Below, piece after piece: positions 54,867 to 63,970 of a stretch of 64,000 bases of DNA; the stretch's first letter is position 1, and the number at the start of each line of letters is the position of its first letter. The position numbers and the translations under genes are program-made. Below the pieces are notes generated by a model, which was not told where the DNA came from, did not search any database, and saw only the letters and a list, made by a program, of their open reading frames with translations. The stretch comes from Ignavibacteria bacterium UBA2333 (GTDB lineage Bacteria > Bacteroidota > Ignavibacteria > Kapaibacteriales > Kapaibacteriaceae): NCBI GenBank assembly GCA_002344895.1, contig DDUR01000024.1, positions 134,902 to 198,901 of the forward strand, given 5' to 3'.

Positions 54867-57800
54867 GTGCCGCCCACGCGAAACGACTACGAAAAACTGC
54901 TAACCATCCTTGAACGGTCAAACGACGTGCTGACCGTTGCGAGAGCATTATCAGAACAGCGTTCGGTCTCGATGAAGACCGTCGTGGGTTCGTCACGAGC
55001 ACTCGTTATCGCCTCCCTCTGGCGTTTGGGCTCATTACCGTTTGTGGTTGTCACGCCTGATGACCGCGACGTCGACGACATCTCTCATGACCTTTCGGTG
55101 TTGCTCGGTCGTGATAATGTGGCCGTATTACGTCCCCTTTCCACACGCAGTGCTGTTCGTGGAGGTGCCCTGCATCATGATCACATCGATGCAATTCAGC
55201 GTTTACATGGGACGGATCCCTGTGTGCTCGTTACAACGGCATCCATGTTGTATCAGCATGTCCCGTCAGCAGATGGACTCACGTCGGCCACAATGTCATT
55301 TAGTAAGGGAGATGTTCGCGACTTTTCAGAGCTGACAACAGAACTGTCACTTCGAGGATTTGAACGCACAGACTACGTAGCCCAACCTGGTGACATTGCT
55401 GTGCGCGGTGGTATCATCGATATCTTTCCAAGTGGCTGGGATAATCCACTTCGGTTAGAGTTCTGGGGTGATACCATTGAGTCGATTCGTGAGTTTGAAC
55501 CACTGTCACAACGGTCCATTCGCGAACTCGAAACGGTCTCCGTCCTGGCACGAGTGTTCCATGAGGATGACGGTGTTCTGGAATCCATTGTCCTCGATCA
55601 CCTACCTGATACTGCCGTTCTTGTTCTGGAACGACCTGACGTTGTTTCGGCTGATATCTACGCACATTTTCCCGAGGCAGATGTCACACGTCTGAGCGCA
55701 GGAGCTGTACTCCGGCTCAATGCACTTGGTGAACCTGACGTTACCGTTGAGACACAGATGCAGCCGGGTTTTGCTGCAAGTATTGAAGCGCTGTTAAAAA
55801 CGTCGGACGGTCTGTGGCGACGTGGTACGGAGATATGGATTGGTGCCGATGGTAAACAGAACATATCACGTATTCGTGAACTGTGTGAGAATCTTACCGA
55901 TCATCTCGACGATGAAGAAGCAGAACGTGCAACGGCCTATCATAAACTTATCTCATCGATACGATGGGTTGCTTCGGCACTCACCGATGGGTTTATGTGG
56001 CCGTCGTTACAGCTTGCTGTCTTTACGGAACATCAGGTATTTGGTCGCCAACGTGCACAACATCGTGTTAAACGTCGTGAAGGTGGTATCTCCCTCCGGG
56101 AACTCCAACAGCTGCATCGTGGTGACTACATTGTTCACGAAGACAAGGGTATCGGCCGATTTGACGGGTTAGAGACGATTATCATCGGAGGTAGTGCTCA
56201 GGAATGTGTGAAGATGACATTTGATGGTGGAGATCACCTCTATGTTCATCTCAACTACGTTCATAAACTCTCCAAGTATGCCAGTGAAGAGGGCTCTGTT
56301 CCTAAACTCAGCAAACTCGGATCTGCAGAATGGGAACGTCGGAAAGCCCGGGCGAAAAAGCGGATCAAGGACATTGCGCGCGACCTTATTCAACTGTATG
56401 CTCGCCGCAAGTCCATGCCAGGTTTTGCCTATCCTACGGATACCGTCTGGCAAAAAGAGTTTGAAGCATCGTTCCAATACGAGGATACCGTTGATCAGGC
56501 ACGTGCTACGGCCGAAGTAAAACACGACATGGAGTCACCATCACCTATGGATCGGCTGATCTGTGGTGATGTTGGATTTGGTAAGACGGAAGTGGCCGTG
56601 CGTGCCGCGTTTAAGGCTGCACAGGCAGGACGTCAGGTTGCAGTGCTTGTACCAACAACAATTCTTGCCCAACAACACTTTGTTACGTTTTCTGACCGAC
56701 TTTCTCGATATCCTGTGAAGGTCGACGTTCTTTCGCGGTTTAAGTCAAAAGCCCAACAAAAGGAAACGCTGGAACAACTCGCCAAAGGAAATGTTGACAT
56801 CATCATCGGAACACATCGATTGTTAAGTAAGGATGTTGTGTTCCGTCAACTTGGGTTGCTCATTATCGACGAAGAACACCGATTTGGTGTTGCTGCCAAG
56901 GAGAAACTTCGTGCCTTACGAGCGAGCGTAGATACGCTGACACTTACAGCTACACCTATTCCGCGTACACTCAACTTTTCGCTAATGGGTGCGCGCGACT
57001 TGTCCGTGATTGAAACACCTCCACGAAATCGTCTGCCTGTTCAAACAGAAATTCTTGAATGGGACGACGAAACAGTACGTGAAGCACTCTTACGAGAACT
57101 CGAGCGTGGTGGCCAGGCATTCGTCGTAACTGACAGGATCAGCGAAATTGAGCGTCTATCTCGTAACCTCCGTATGCTCGTTCCAAGTCTTCGGGTAGCC
57201 GAAGCGCATGGACAAATGGAGTCAGAGCACCTCGAGAACGTGATGGAAGGATTCCTTGAGCGCCGATTTGACGTCCTCATTGCCACCAAGATCATCGAAT
57301 CCGGCCTTGACATTCCGAATGCCAATACGATGATCATTCACAATGCCGACAACTTCGGTCTTGCTGAATTGTACCAGCTTCGTGGACGTGTTGGACGGAG
57401 TAACACACAGGCATACTGCTTCCTCGTTATCCCACCCGTCTACACCTTGTCGCGCACATCGCTGCGTCGCTTACAGGCACTTGAGGAGTTTACCGATCTC
57501 GGCAGTGGATTCCAGCTCGCCATGCGCGACATGGAGATTCGTGGTGCCGGTAATCTCCTCGGAGGCGAACAGTCCGGCTTTATTCTCGATATGGGATTTG
57601 AGCTCTATCAGAAGATTGTCGACGAAGCCGTGGCAGAACTTCGTACGGAAGAATTCTCCGAGTTGTTTGGAACTGCTGTTAAGGGGCGAAAGGGGCACAA
57701 ACCGTTTGAGAACGAAGACGTATCGATAGAACTCGATCGTGATGCGCTGTTACCGAAGTCCTACATCCCAGGTGACACGGACCGGTACGATGCCTACAAA

Positions 57801-58166
57801 CGACTGTTTAATGCCGAAGACGTCACGGAAGTTGACACTGTCTTTGCCGAACTCCGTGATCGGTTTGGAAGCCTGCCTCCGGAAGCCGATGAACTGCGCT
57901 TTGCCGTTGAGATTCGAATTGCAGCATTACCACTTGGAGCTACACGTGTAACGTTACGTGATACGACGTTACGCATTGAATGTCCACCAGACTCCAATAC
58001 GGCGTATTATGAGGGTGCCTTCCCAAAACTGTTACCCATTGTTACGTCGATGCGGAATGCACGATTTGTACAGCAGGGTAAACGACTCTTTATTGAAGTT
58101 GAACTTGCTCGACGTGACGACGCACCCTTTGTCCTTCGTGACTTCTCGGCAGCACTACCATCATGA
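54867..58166 (+). CDS. mfd: Transcription-repair coupling factor Mfd
   Basis: A 1099-residue DNA translocase. UvrB-like N-terminal modules, the RNA polymerase-binding CarD-like domain (LRELQQLHRGDYIVHEDKGIGRF, about residue 410), the helicase core with GDVGFGKTEVA, IIDEEHRFG, LTATPIPRTL, and TRGAGN-like RGAGNLLGGEQSG, and a C-terminal TRCF domain are in order. It displaces stalled RNA polymerase and recruits UvrA. The start is GTG 54867. It is ATGA-coupled to tsaB. A GGGGC pair is at 57681-57696. Confidence 0.97.
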   Translation: MPPTRNDYEKLLTILERSNDVLTVARALSEQRSVSMKTVVGSSRALVIASLWRLGSLPFVVVTPDDRDVDDISHDLSVLLGRDNVAVLRPLSTRSAVRGGALHHDHIDAIQRLHGTDPCVLVTTASMLYQHVPSADGLTSATMSFSKGDVRDFSELTTELSLRGFERTDYVAQPGDIAVRGGIIDIFPSGWDNPLRLEFWGDTIESIREFEPLSQRSIRELETVSVLARVFHEDDGVLESIVLDHLPDTAVLVLERPDVVSADIYAHFPEADVTRLSAGAVLRLNALGEPDVTVETQMQPGFAASIEALLKTSDGLWRRGTEIWIGADGKQNISRIRELCENLTDHLDDEEAERATAYHKLISSIRWVASALTDGFMWPSLQLAVFTEHQVFGRQRAQHRVKRREGGISLRELQQLHRGDYIVHEDKGIGRFDGLETIIIGGSAQECVKMTFDGGDHLYVHLNYVHKLSKYASEEGSVPKLSKLGSAEWERRKARAKKRIKDIARDLIQLYARRKSMPGFAYPTDTVWQKEFEASFQYEDTVDQARATAEVKHDMESPSPMDRLICGDVGFGKTEVAVRAAFKAAQAGRQVAVLVPTTILAQQHFVTFSDRLSRYPVKVDVLSRFKSKAQQKETLEQLAKGNVDIIIGTHRLLSKDVVFRQLGLLIIDEEHRFGVAAKEKLRALRASVDTLTLTATPIPRTLNFSLMGARDLSVIETPPRNRLPVQTEILEWDDETVREALLRELERGGQAFVVTDRISEIERLSRNLRMLVPSLRVAEAHGQMESEHLENVMEGFLERRFDVLIATKIIESGLDIPNANTMIIHNADNFGLAELYQLRGRVGRSNTQAYCFLVIPPVYTLSRTSLRRLQALEEFTDLGSGFQLAMRDMEIRGAGNLLGGEQSGFILDMGFELYQKIVDEAVAELRTEEFSELFGTAVKGRKGHKPFENEDVSIELDRDALLPKSYIPGDTDRYDAYKRLFNAEDVTEVDTVFAELRDRFGSLPPEADELRFAVEIRIAALPLGATRVTLRDTTLRIECPPDSNTAYYEGAFPKLLPIVTSMRNARFVQQGKRLFIEVELARRDDAPFVLRDFSAALPS

Positions 58167-58798
58167 CCACCATTCTTGCCATTGAAACAACGGGTCTCAC
58201 ATGTGGTGTTACGATTGCAACACGTGAATCGGATCGTGTGAGTTTGCTGAGTGTTGTTGATGTACTCCGGCAGAACATCCATGATGAAGTCCTGTCGGTG
58301 ATTGTCCAGGACGCTCTGCGTCTTGCCGACGTCACTTTATCATCCGTCGACGTCGTAGCGGTATCAGCTGGACCTGGTTCATTTACCGGTACACGTATTG
58401 GTATGTCGTATGCCCTGGGACTTACCCAGGAATTACCTGGCAGTCCACATCACATACGTCATGTAAACGTGTCAACCTCACATGCACTTGCACTCGTCTC
58501 CCGAGAAGTCTGTGTAGCCAGTGGTATGATGGAAATCCTCGTTGCCATCCCTTCACATAAGGACCTACTCTGGGTTCAGCGGTTTACACCGAATGGAGAT
58601 CCCGTTGAAGACGTTCAGACAAAAACCATTGAGCAGACTAAGCCCCTTTGTAGCCCCTTTACCATGGTTGTCGGCCCAGGTGCTTCTCATCTGACGGCAC
58701 GTCCTATCAGCGGGCTTACACGACTGAGTTCACGGTTTATCGCCGTTGCCTGTGCCCTGCTTGACGAGAATGGTGACGGCGGGCCAATGCTCGGTTAG
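58163..58798 (+). CDS. tsaB: tRNA threonylcarbamoyladenosine biosynthesis protein TsaB
   Basis: A 211-residue actin-like protein that helps TsaD make t6A37. ILAIETTGLTCGV, VSAGPGSFTGTRIGMSYALGL and HALALVS are the TsaB landmarks. Shorter than TsaD, with no metal site. The last 69 bases overlap the convergent beta-helix gene. A GGGGC pair lies at 58642-58660. Confidence 0.95.
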   Translation: MTTILAIETTGLTCGVTIATRESDRVSLLSVVDVLRQNIHDEVLSVIVQDALRLADVTLSSVDVVAVSAGPGSFTGTRIGMSYALGLTQELPGSPHHIRHVNVSTSHALALVSREVCVASGMMEILVAIPSHKDLLWVQRFTPNGDPVEDVQTKTIEQTKPLCSPFTMVVGPGASHLTARPISGLTRLSSRFIAVACALLDENGDGGPMLG

Positions 58799-60202
58799 GA
58801 CCACCATAGGTTGGTCATACTGCACGCGCTCCAGAAGACGTCCGGATACATCATACACAGTCCACTGACCGAATGACGGTAGGACAAGAGCGTTTCCAGA
58901 CATTCTGGAAAACAATACGACATGATTGTCTACTGGTCCTGACTCACCTGCTGTTACAGACGACGTTGAAGCATACTCAAACGCACCAATACTTGGTGGC
59001 TGTGACCAGGCTCGGCCTGAAGCGTCGGTTGTGAGAAACCCAAACGACGTTCCGGCACCACGTAACGGACTCTGGGCTACCAACCGACCATCACGATTCA
59101 CGATACTCTGAATCTGCGGATCCTGACCCGACACACTACCTGTCTCTGTTACCGGCAAACTTGGTGTCCGCGTTGGATTGTCAACATCGTACCACCAGTT
59201 TGTCTGAAAACGAAAACTCTCGGCATCGGTATTCGCACCAACATTACAATGTGTTACCATCGATCCATCGGTTACGATGAGGTTATTCGCGAACGTATTA
59301 TCTCCACACGGAACGAACCGTGTAATATCAACCGTTTCCTGGAGAATTCGAAGAGCCCACCGTTGTGGAAAGAAGATAGTGTTGTTTACTACCTCAACAC
59401 GGGTAGACCCGACGTAGGCAATCGGAGCTACACTGCCGATAAAGACATTTGCGTGAACCTGGATATCAGCGGCTTCATAGGTAGCATCGGCTGGTCGGAA
59501 AAACTGCAGGCCCGTACTTCCACCAAGATTAAGGGCACGTTGCCCACAATTCGTGAACAGATTTTGTGTGATAACAATGTGACTCGTTCCGCCCTTGGCC
59601 TGTATCGCATTTGAACCGAGGGCAGTAAACGTATTCTCGCGAAACACACCTTCGTGGCAGCCCACCAAATCGGCCCCTGAACCACCTGCTGCTCCATTCT
59701 CAAACACACATTGCTCAATAACGAAGGTATCGAGTCCGGACAACTTCAGGAGATCGTTATTCCCTGTTGCATTCATCTCCCGGCAACGAACCTGACGTAC
59801 CGTAACGTGATGTGACGGCTGCGTAATCGACCCACCGTCGTCGATATTGATACCGTTCCCTGTCTGACCTTCAACTGTAAAGTTCTCGAGTATTACCCAC
59901 GATATCGATGACAACTGCATGGCCGACGTCCCTCCGCGGATAATCGTCCGGTCCATATCCACACCACGAATCACGATTGGAGCGTCGGGCAGACCATGAA
60001 CATTTGACGCAAATGCCCCACCACTATGAACATCTGCCGACAGCACAATCGTATCCCCTGCCTGGACAACAGCCAGGGCCGACGACAAGGTTGTATACAT
60101 CTGTGCTGGTCCTACCGGCAGTTCTCGTGCCGAAACACGGCTCATTGGAACGGCAAGAATCATCAGACCAGCCAGACATCCAAGGTGTCGAAGAAGTGTC
60201 AT
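58730..60202 (-). CDS. Secreted right-handed parallel beta-helix protein
   Basis: A 490-residue secreted protein. The signal (LLRHLGCLAGLMILAVPMSRVSA) is followed by a beta-helix (PbH1-like repeats: NDLLKLSGLDTFVIEQCVFENGA, HIVITQNLFTNCG, VEVVNNTIFF). The end (WTVYDVSGRLLERVQYDQPM) resembles a type IX tail. Many such proteins bind or break polysaccharides; the catalytic Asp pattern of pectate lyase is not clear. Start at ATG 60202 is chosen; ATG-like start at 60235 would add eleven residues. It overlaps tsaB by 69 bases at the 3' end. Confidence 0.87.
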   Translation of the reverse strand: MTLLRHLGCLAGLMILAVPMSRVSARELPVGPAQMYTTLSSALAVVQAGDTIVLSADVHSGGAFASNVHGLPDAPIVIRGVDMDRTIIRGGTSAMQLSSISWVILENFTVEGQTGNGINIDDGGSITQPSHHVTVRQVRCREMNATGNNDLLKLSGLDTFVIEQCVFENGAAGGSGADLVGCHEGVFRENTFTALGSNAIQAKGGTSHIVITQNLFTNCGQRALNLGGSTGLQFFRPADATYEAADIQVHANVFIGSVAPIAYVGSTRVEVVNNTIFFPQRWALRILQETVDITRFVPCGDNTFANNLIVTDGSMVTHCNVGANTDAESFRFQTNWWYDVDNPTRTPSLPVTETGSVSGQDPQIQSIVNRDGRLVAQSPLRGAGTSFGFLTTDASGRAWSQPPSIGAFEYASTSSVTAGESGPVDNHVVLFSRMSGNALVLPSFGQWTVYDVSGRLLERVQYDQPMVVLTEHWPAVTILVKQGTGNGDKP

Positions 60203-60605
60203 AACAGCGCTGTTTCGGAAAAGGGGTACCAACAAACTACAAAGTACCGTAGCGGGGTCAAACGTTACGAAGCACTGCTGACACGAGCATCGAGATCAAG
60301 TGTAACATTATCAATTTGCTCGGTGCATGTGTGCGCCGTCCTACCAATACCAATGAGATTCCAACTTCTGAGCGCATACTGATTTTGTCTATTCCGTATG
60401 CGAGATAACCCACTTCAATTTTTTATTTGCATTTGCCTACTCCTTTTGCTATGTTGAGGCAGAGCATTACGGTATTGTGCATGATATCGTGCGGCTAAGG
60501 AAGTTGGTTTCTGATTTAGTTACCTACATAACTTCCTTCTCCGAGTAAGACATTCCCCATTCGGATTTCGATTGGGATCATTCACAATCACTTGTTGGAG
60601 GTGTT
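60203..60605. other. 403-base intergenic region with a 9-bp inverted repeat
   Basis: Divergent gap between the beta-helix and the Cys-rich gene, so promoters of both should lie here. AAGGAAGTT at 60497-60505 and AACTTCCTT at 60530-60538 form an inverted repeat around 24 bases, about 70 bases before the Cys-rich gene. Its A/T content is higher in the middle (60415-60460). No coding frame or RNA gene is evident. Confidence 0.55.
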
Positions 60606-61214
60606 ATGCGTGCGTTATATGTTTGTTTGTTCATTGTTTCAGGCATGTTTTTTTGCCTAGAGGCACGAGCGCAAGGGGTTCCGCTTTGTCAGTGTCCTAA
60701 TGGTGACACGACCATACAATTTGTGCTGTGTATCGGTGGGGGCACCGTACCAGTAGAGGTTACCCTATGTCACAATGGCCAAGATCCGAATTTGCGAAAT
60801 CCACCGTATGCAGAGTTATGCGACAACAGTCTTCGCTCAGACTATCGAACTGCAATCAAGTCAATCTGTCCAACAAATACATCAATTCCGATTGCCACTC
60901 TTGTGGCAAAGCTCAAATGCGAGCTATCACCCTGCGGTGGAAATGCACTCGGAATGGTTGTACCATTTGGTCCCACGCTGTTTAACTGCTGGGAGTTCAT
61001 TCAGCCAAGATGCTGGCAACTCGTGAACGGCTGTTGGGTACAGTGTCCGTCTGATCCGACGTGTTGTGTAACGCGTCAGAGATACTGGGTACTCAATGGT
61101 CAGTGCCAAGTACTACCAGGCTCGTACATCACCTGTCCAGGAGATGCAATGTGTGCTCAAGGGTGTGACCATACGTCATGTGCACCTGAAGATGAGGATG
61201 ACTGTTGTCCATAA
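60606..61214 (+). CDS. Cysteine-rich secreted protein of unknown function
   Basis: A 202-residue protein with a signal peptide (ALYVCLFIVSGMFFCLEARAQ) and about 21 cysteines in the mature part, spaced as CQC, CC and CWVQC, ending with an acidic EDEDDCCP. Such a pattern suggests disulfides or metal binding in an extracellular, cross-linked protein. The start has GGAGG six or seven bases upstream. No known family was recognised; it lies between two secreted proteins of the type IX style. Confidence 0.8.
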   Translation: MRALYVCLFIVSGMFFCLEARAQGVPLCQCPNGDTTIQFVLCIGGGTVPVEVTLCHNGQDPNLRNPPYAELCDNSLRSDYRTAIKSICPTNTSIPIATLVAKLKCELSPCGGNALGMVVPFGPTLFNCWEFIQPRCWQLVNGCWVQCPSDPTCCVTRQRYWVLNGQCQVLPGSYITCPGDAMCAQGCDHTSCAPEDEDDCCP

Positions 61215-61407
61215 GGAAAACAAGCGAAGTTTACGGCTGGCCGTGTTTCTGAATGACGTGTTCTGAACATGCACTCAGATCCGTTATGTTAGAGCGCGGT
61301 CAGCCGAGTGTTTCAGATACATTTAATGTAACCGAACCACTGTTTGCCTCCCCCAATCACTGGACCTAACACCTCAAGGTACTCTGCAACAAACCAGACT
61401 TTCTTCC
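61215..61407. other. Intergenic region, no feature seen
   Basis: A 193-base gap between the Cys-rich gene and the large BNR-type gene. No terminator hairpin, promoter box or RNA gene was convincing. Confidence 0.35.
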
Positions 61408-63957
61408 ATGCGAACACTTTATACGATTCTAATCTTGTTTTCCGTCTCACATTCTATTGTTGGTGCACAGGTGTCGGAGTTACCGCGCACCTACAGGTTT
61501 ACAGCGTATTCATTTTCAAGCCCAAGTACTCGTACGGCATCAAACGACTTTAACTTTCGATTTGCACTATCTCGTCAGAGCAGTCTATTGATCACTCCTA
61601 TTTCAGGCAGACAATTCAACGTACCGGTATTCACCACCGATCATGGTATGACATGGAATATTCCATCGCCTCCAGAGGCCTTGTGGCCGCCGATCTTTGG
61701 CGGTGTCGGTTTGTTTGGAGAGCGGGTATTCGTCACATATACATCAACGTTTGACAACAAGTTTCATGCATGGCTGGCTGATTCAGCTCGTGCAGCAACA
61801 TGGCAATCTGTTCGTTATATGGATCGACCGTTTGAGTACCCTACTCCAGGTCTTTCCTTCATACATGACAGTGTTGTCAAAACAAGCAATCCGGTCGATA
61901 CGGTCACCTTCGAGCATGCTTTCGGATTTTTATCTGGGAATGACATTACGTGGAAAAAGCATCTCTGGCTAGCAGCGCCAAATGAGTTTCTCACCACGAA
62001 CTATTCGTATCGTTTCCCCAACGATTCTATCGTGGAAGTAAGTTTTGATTCGTTACAGACGTGGATCGACACAATTGCACCGAAACGGACAAAACTTCTG
62101 AACTTTTGCGACACATCGACGATCATCGCAATCATTGGCGGTAGATCTAGAACACTTCAGTATAGTATTTCACGTGATGCTGGTAGAACATGGTCGAGTC
62201 CCTCAACGATCGTTGTAACGAACTCCCAACTTGATACCTCAACCGCTCATCCTGTCTATGGAGCCCGTCAACGTGATGGATATACCATCGTCCTCAGTGA
62301 TGGTCGTGTTCTCTCCACATCTGACTGTGGTGAATCGTGGATCGAGCGGGGATCCGTAGAGCCATATTCATCAACAAGGATTGTGAGTAACAACATTACG
62401 AGGAACTACAAAGGTGCACTTTCACAAAGTGGTAACACGTCGTTTTCGATCATTCCACCAACCATCCAGGATTCAACCATTCGAGTGAACAGCCGTGCTG
62501 TTTTCTCACCGACGGTATCAGTGAATTGGGGTGTTCAGGTTGACTCAGCCATACTTATGAGCACTCTTTCCGGTATTATTCGTTCGTCAGATCTCGGCGC
62601 AACGTGGTCTGAGGCCGGGGTAACATCTATTCCTGGGTATGAGGGTATCCTGCCGCTTCAACGTAGCCGAAGTGTTGGCCGTACGACGGATGGAAAGGTT
62701 GCCCGTTGTGTGGACGCACGACGCCTGCACATACTTGAGGGAAACTCGTGGCAAATAGCTCTCTCGAATACATGCAACACTCTTGACAATATTGATGGTA
62801 ATGCTGTCAAACCAGATGATCTTGTCCGACATGGCCTGATGGTTCCATCCTTAGATCCTGGTAAATGGATTGTGACGCATCCCAACACTGTTCGATCTAG
62901 TTCAGATGATGGAACCACATGGAAGGTCTGGAGCAATGATCGTGCTGTTTTTGCCGCATTTGTTAACGACACTTCACTGATGACCTTTGTTGACGATCGC
63001 GATTCACTGAGAATTCACTCAGCTTCAGGTGTCACGGTATCAGCTGATTCCGGCCTTCCACGAGCACATGGAAAGCTCTCCACGCCATCAACACTCACAC
63101 GTCTGCACAACGGTACTCTTTTGCTCGGCTTTCGTGGTTTGTGGAAGGACTCTACAGACGGTACCACCGCGGATCGTCACGGAGGTATCTTTCGATCAAC
63201 AGATGGTGGAAGGTCATGGCAAGCGTCTGGTGACGGACTAGGTGACGATAACTTTGTTTACTCGATTGCTGCAATTGGTGATACTGTTATCGCGGCTGTG
63301 TCGAGAGTATCTGATAATCGTGAGTTTGGTTCCACGGGTAATCCGAATATACAGATGTCAACGTCGCGCTTGTACCGCAGTACAGATGCCGGTCGATCGT
63401 GGACACCTGTGTTCGAGGAAGTGTACTCTGCTGGACTTTTTCTTGGAAGCCGCAGGGTTTGTGCTCTTGGCAATTCCTCATTCGTTCACGCATCTATTCG
63501 GAATGGTCTGATGATGAGTATGGATGCCGGCCAGACGTGGCAGTCAGTCTATCCTGAACAGTTCCTCGTATCCGATATCGATGATATCCATGCAAGTGAG
63601 CAGGAAATCATTGTGGCATCGGATTCCGGAACGTTTGTTGTATCGACGCCAACGACTGTCGTACACAATGATCGCAGTAGACGATATCTTGATATGTCCC
63701 TTGCTCCCGTTCCGGCCAATGAAAACCTCTACGTAGACTGTTATAATATTGATCTGGGATCGTCGCGACCTACACTAACCATCTGGGATACCGAAGGCCG
63801 ACGAATCGCCGATCTTTCATCACTGCTCACAAACCAACCGGACACACGCCATGTTCGCCTAACCATACCTGTTACTCACCTGCATCGCGGTGTCTACATC
63901 CTGCATCTTGATGGTGGATCTGCACGACGTACCCTCAAGTTTGTCGTGAGTCCATAG
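61408..63957 (+). CDS. Large secreted BNR-type surface protein with sorting tail
   Basis: An 849-residue secreted protein, signal ending SIVGAQ. Repeated Asp-box-like motifs (SRDAGRTWSSPS, SDLGATWSEAG, STDGGRSWQASG, STDAGRSWTPVF, SMDAGQTWQSVY) mark one or two beta-propellers. The last about 80 residues, from LAPVPANENLYVDC through WDTEGRRIADL to GVYILHLDGG and LKFVVSP, are a good type IX (type A) sorting domain. Related in style to the pair at 43319-46383 but longer. Enzymatic activity is not implied by Asp boxes alone. Confidence 0.9.
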   Translation: MRTLYTILILFSVSHSIVGAQVSELPRTYRFTAYSFSSPSTRTASNDFNFRFALSRQSSLLITPISGRQFNVPVFTTDHGMTWNIPSPPEALWPPIFGGVGLFGERVFVTYTSTFDNKFHAWLADSARAATWQSVRYMDRPFEYPTPGLSFIHDSVVKTSNPVDTVTFEHAFGFLSGNDITWKKHLWLAAPNEFLTTNYSYRFPNDSIVEVSFDSLQTWIDTIAPKRTKLLNFCDTSTIIAIIGGRSRTLQYSISRDAGRTWSSPSTIVVTNSQLDTSTAHPVYGARQRDGYTIVLSDGRVLSTSDCGESWIERGSVEPYSSTRIVSNNITRNYKGALSQSGNTSFSIIPPTIQDSTIRVNSRAVFSPTVSVNWGVQVDSAILMSTLSGIIRSSDLGATWSEAGVTSIPGYEGILPLQRSRSVGRTTDGKVARCVDARRLHILEGNSWQIALSNTCNTLDNIDGNAVKPDDLVRHGLMVPSLDPGKWIVTHPNTVRSSSDDGTTWKVWSNDRAVFAAFVNDTSLMTFVDDRDSLRIHSASGVTVSADSGLPRAHGKLSTPSTLTRLHNGTLLLGFRGLWKDSTDGTTADRHGGIFRSTDGGRSWQASGDGLGDDNFVYSIAAIGDTVIAAVSRVSDNREFGSTGNPNIQMSTSRLYRSTDAGRSWTPVFEEVYSAGLFLGSRRVCALGNSSFVHASIRNGLMMSMDAGQTWQSVYPEQFLVSDIDDIHASEQEIIVASDSGTFVVSTPTTVVHNDRSRRYLDMSLAPVPANENLYVDCYNIDLGSSRPTLTIWDTEGRRIADLSSLLTNQPDTRHVRLTIPVTHLHRGVYILHLDGGSARRTLKFVVSP

Positions 63958-63970
63958 AAAAGTACCTTTT

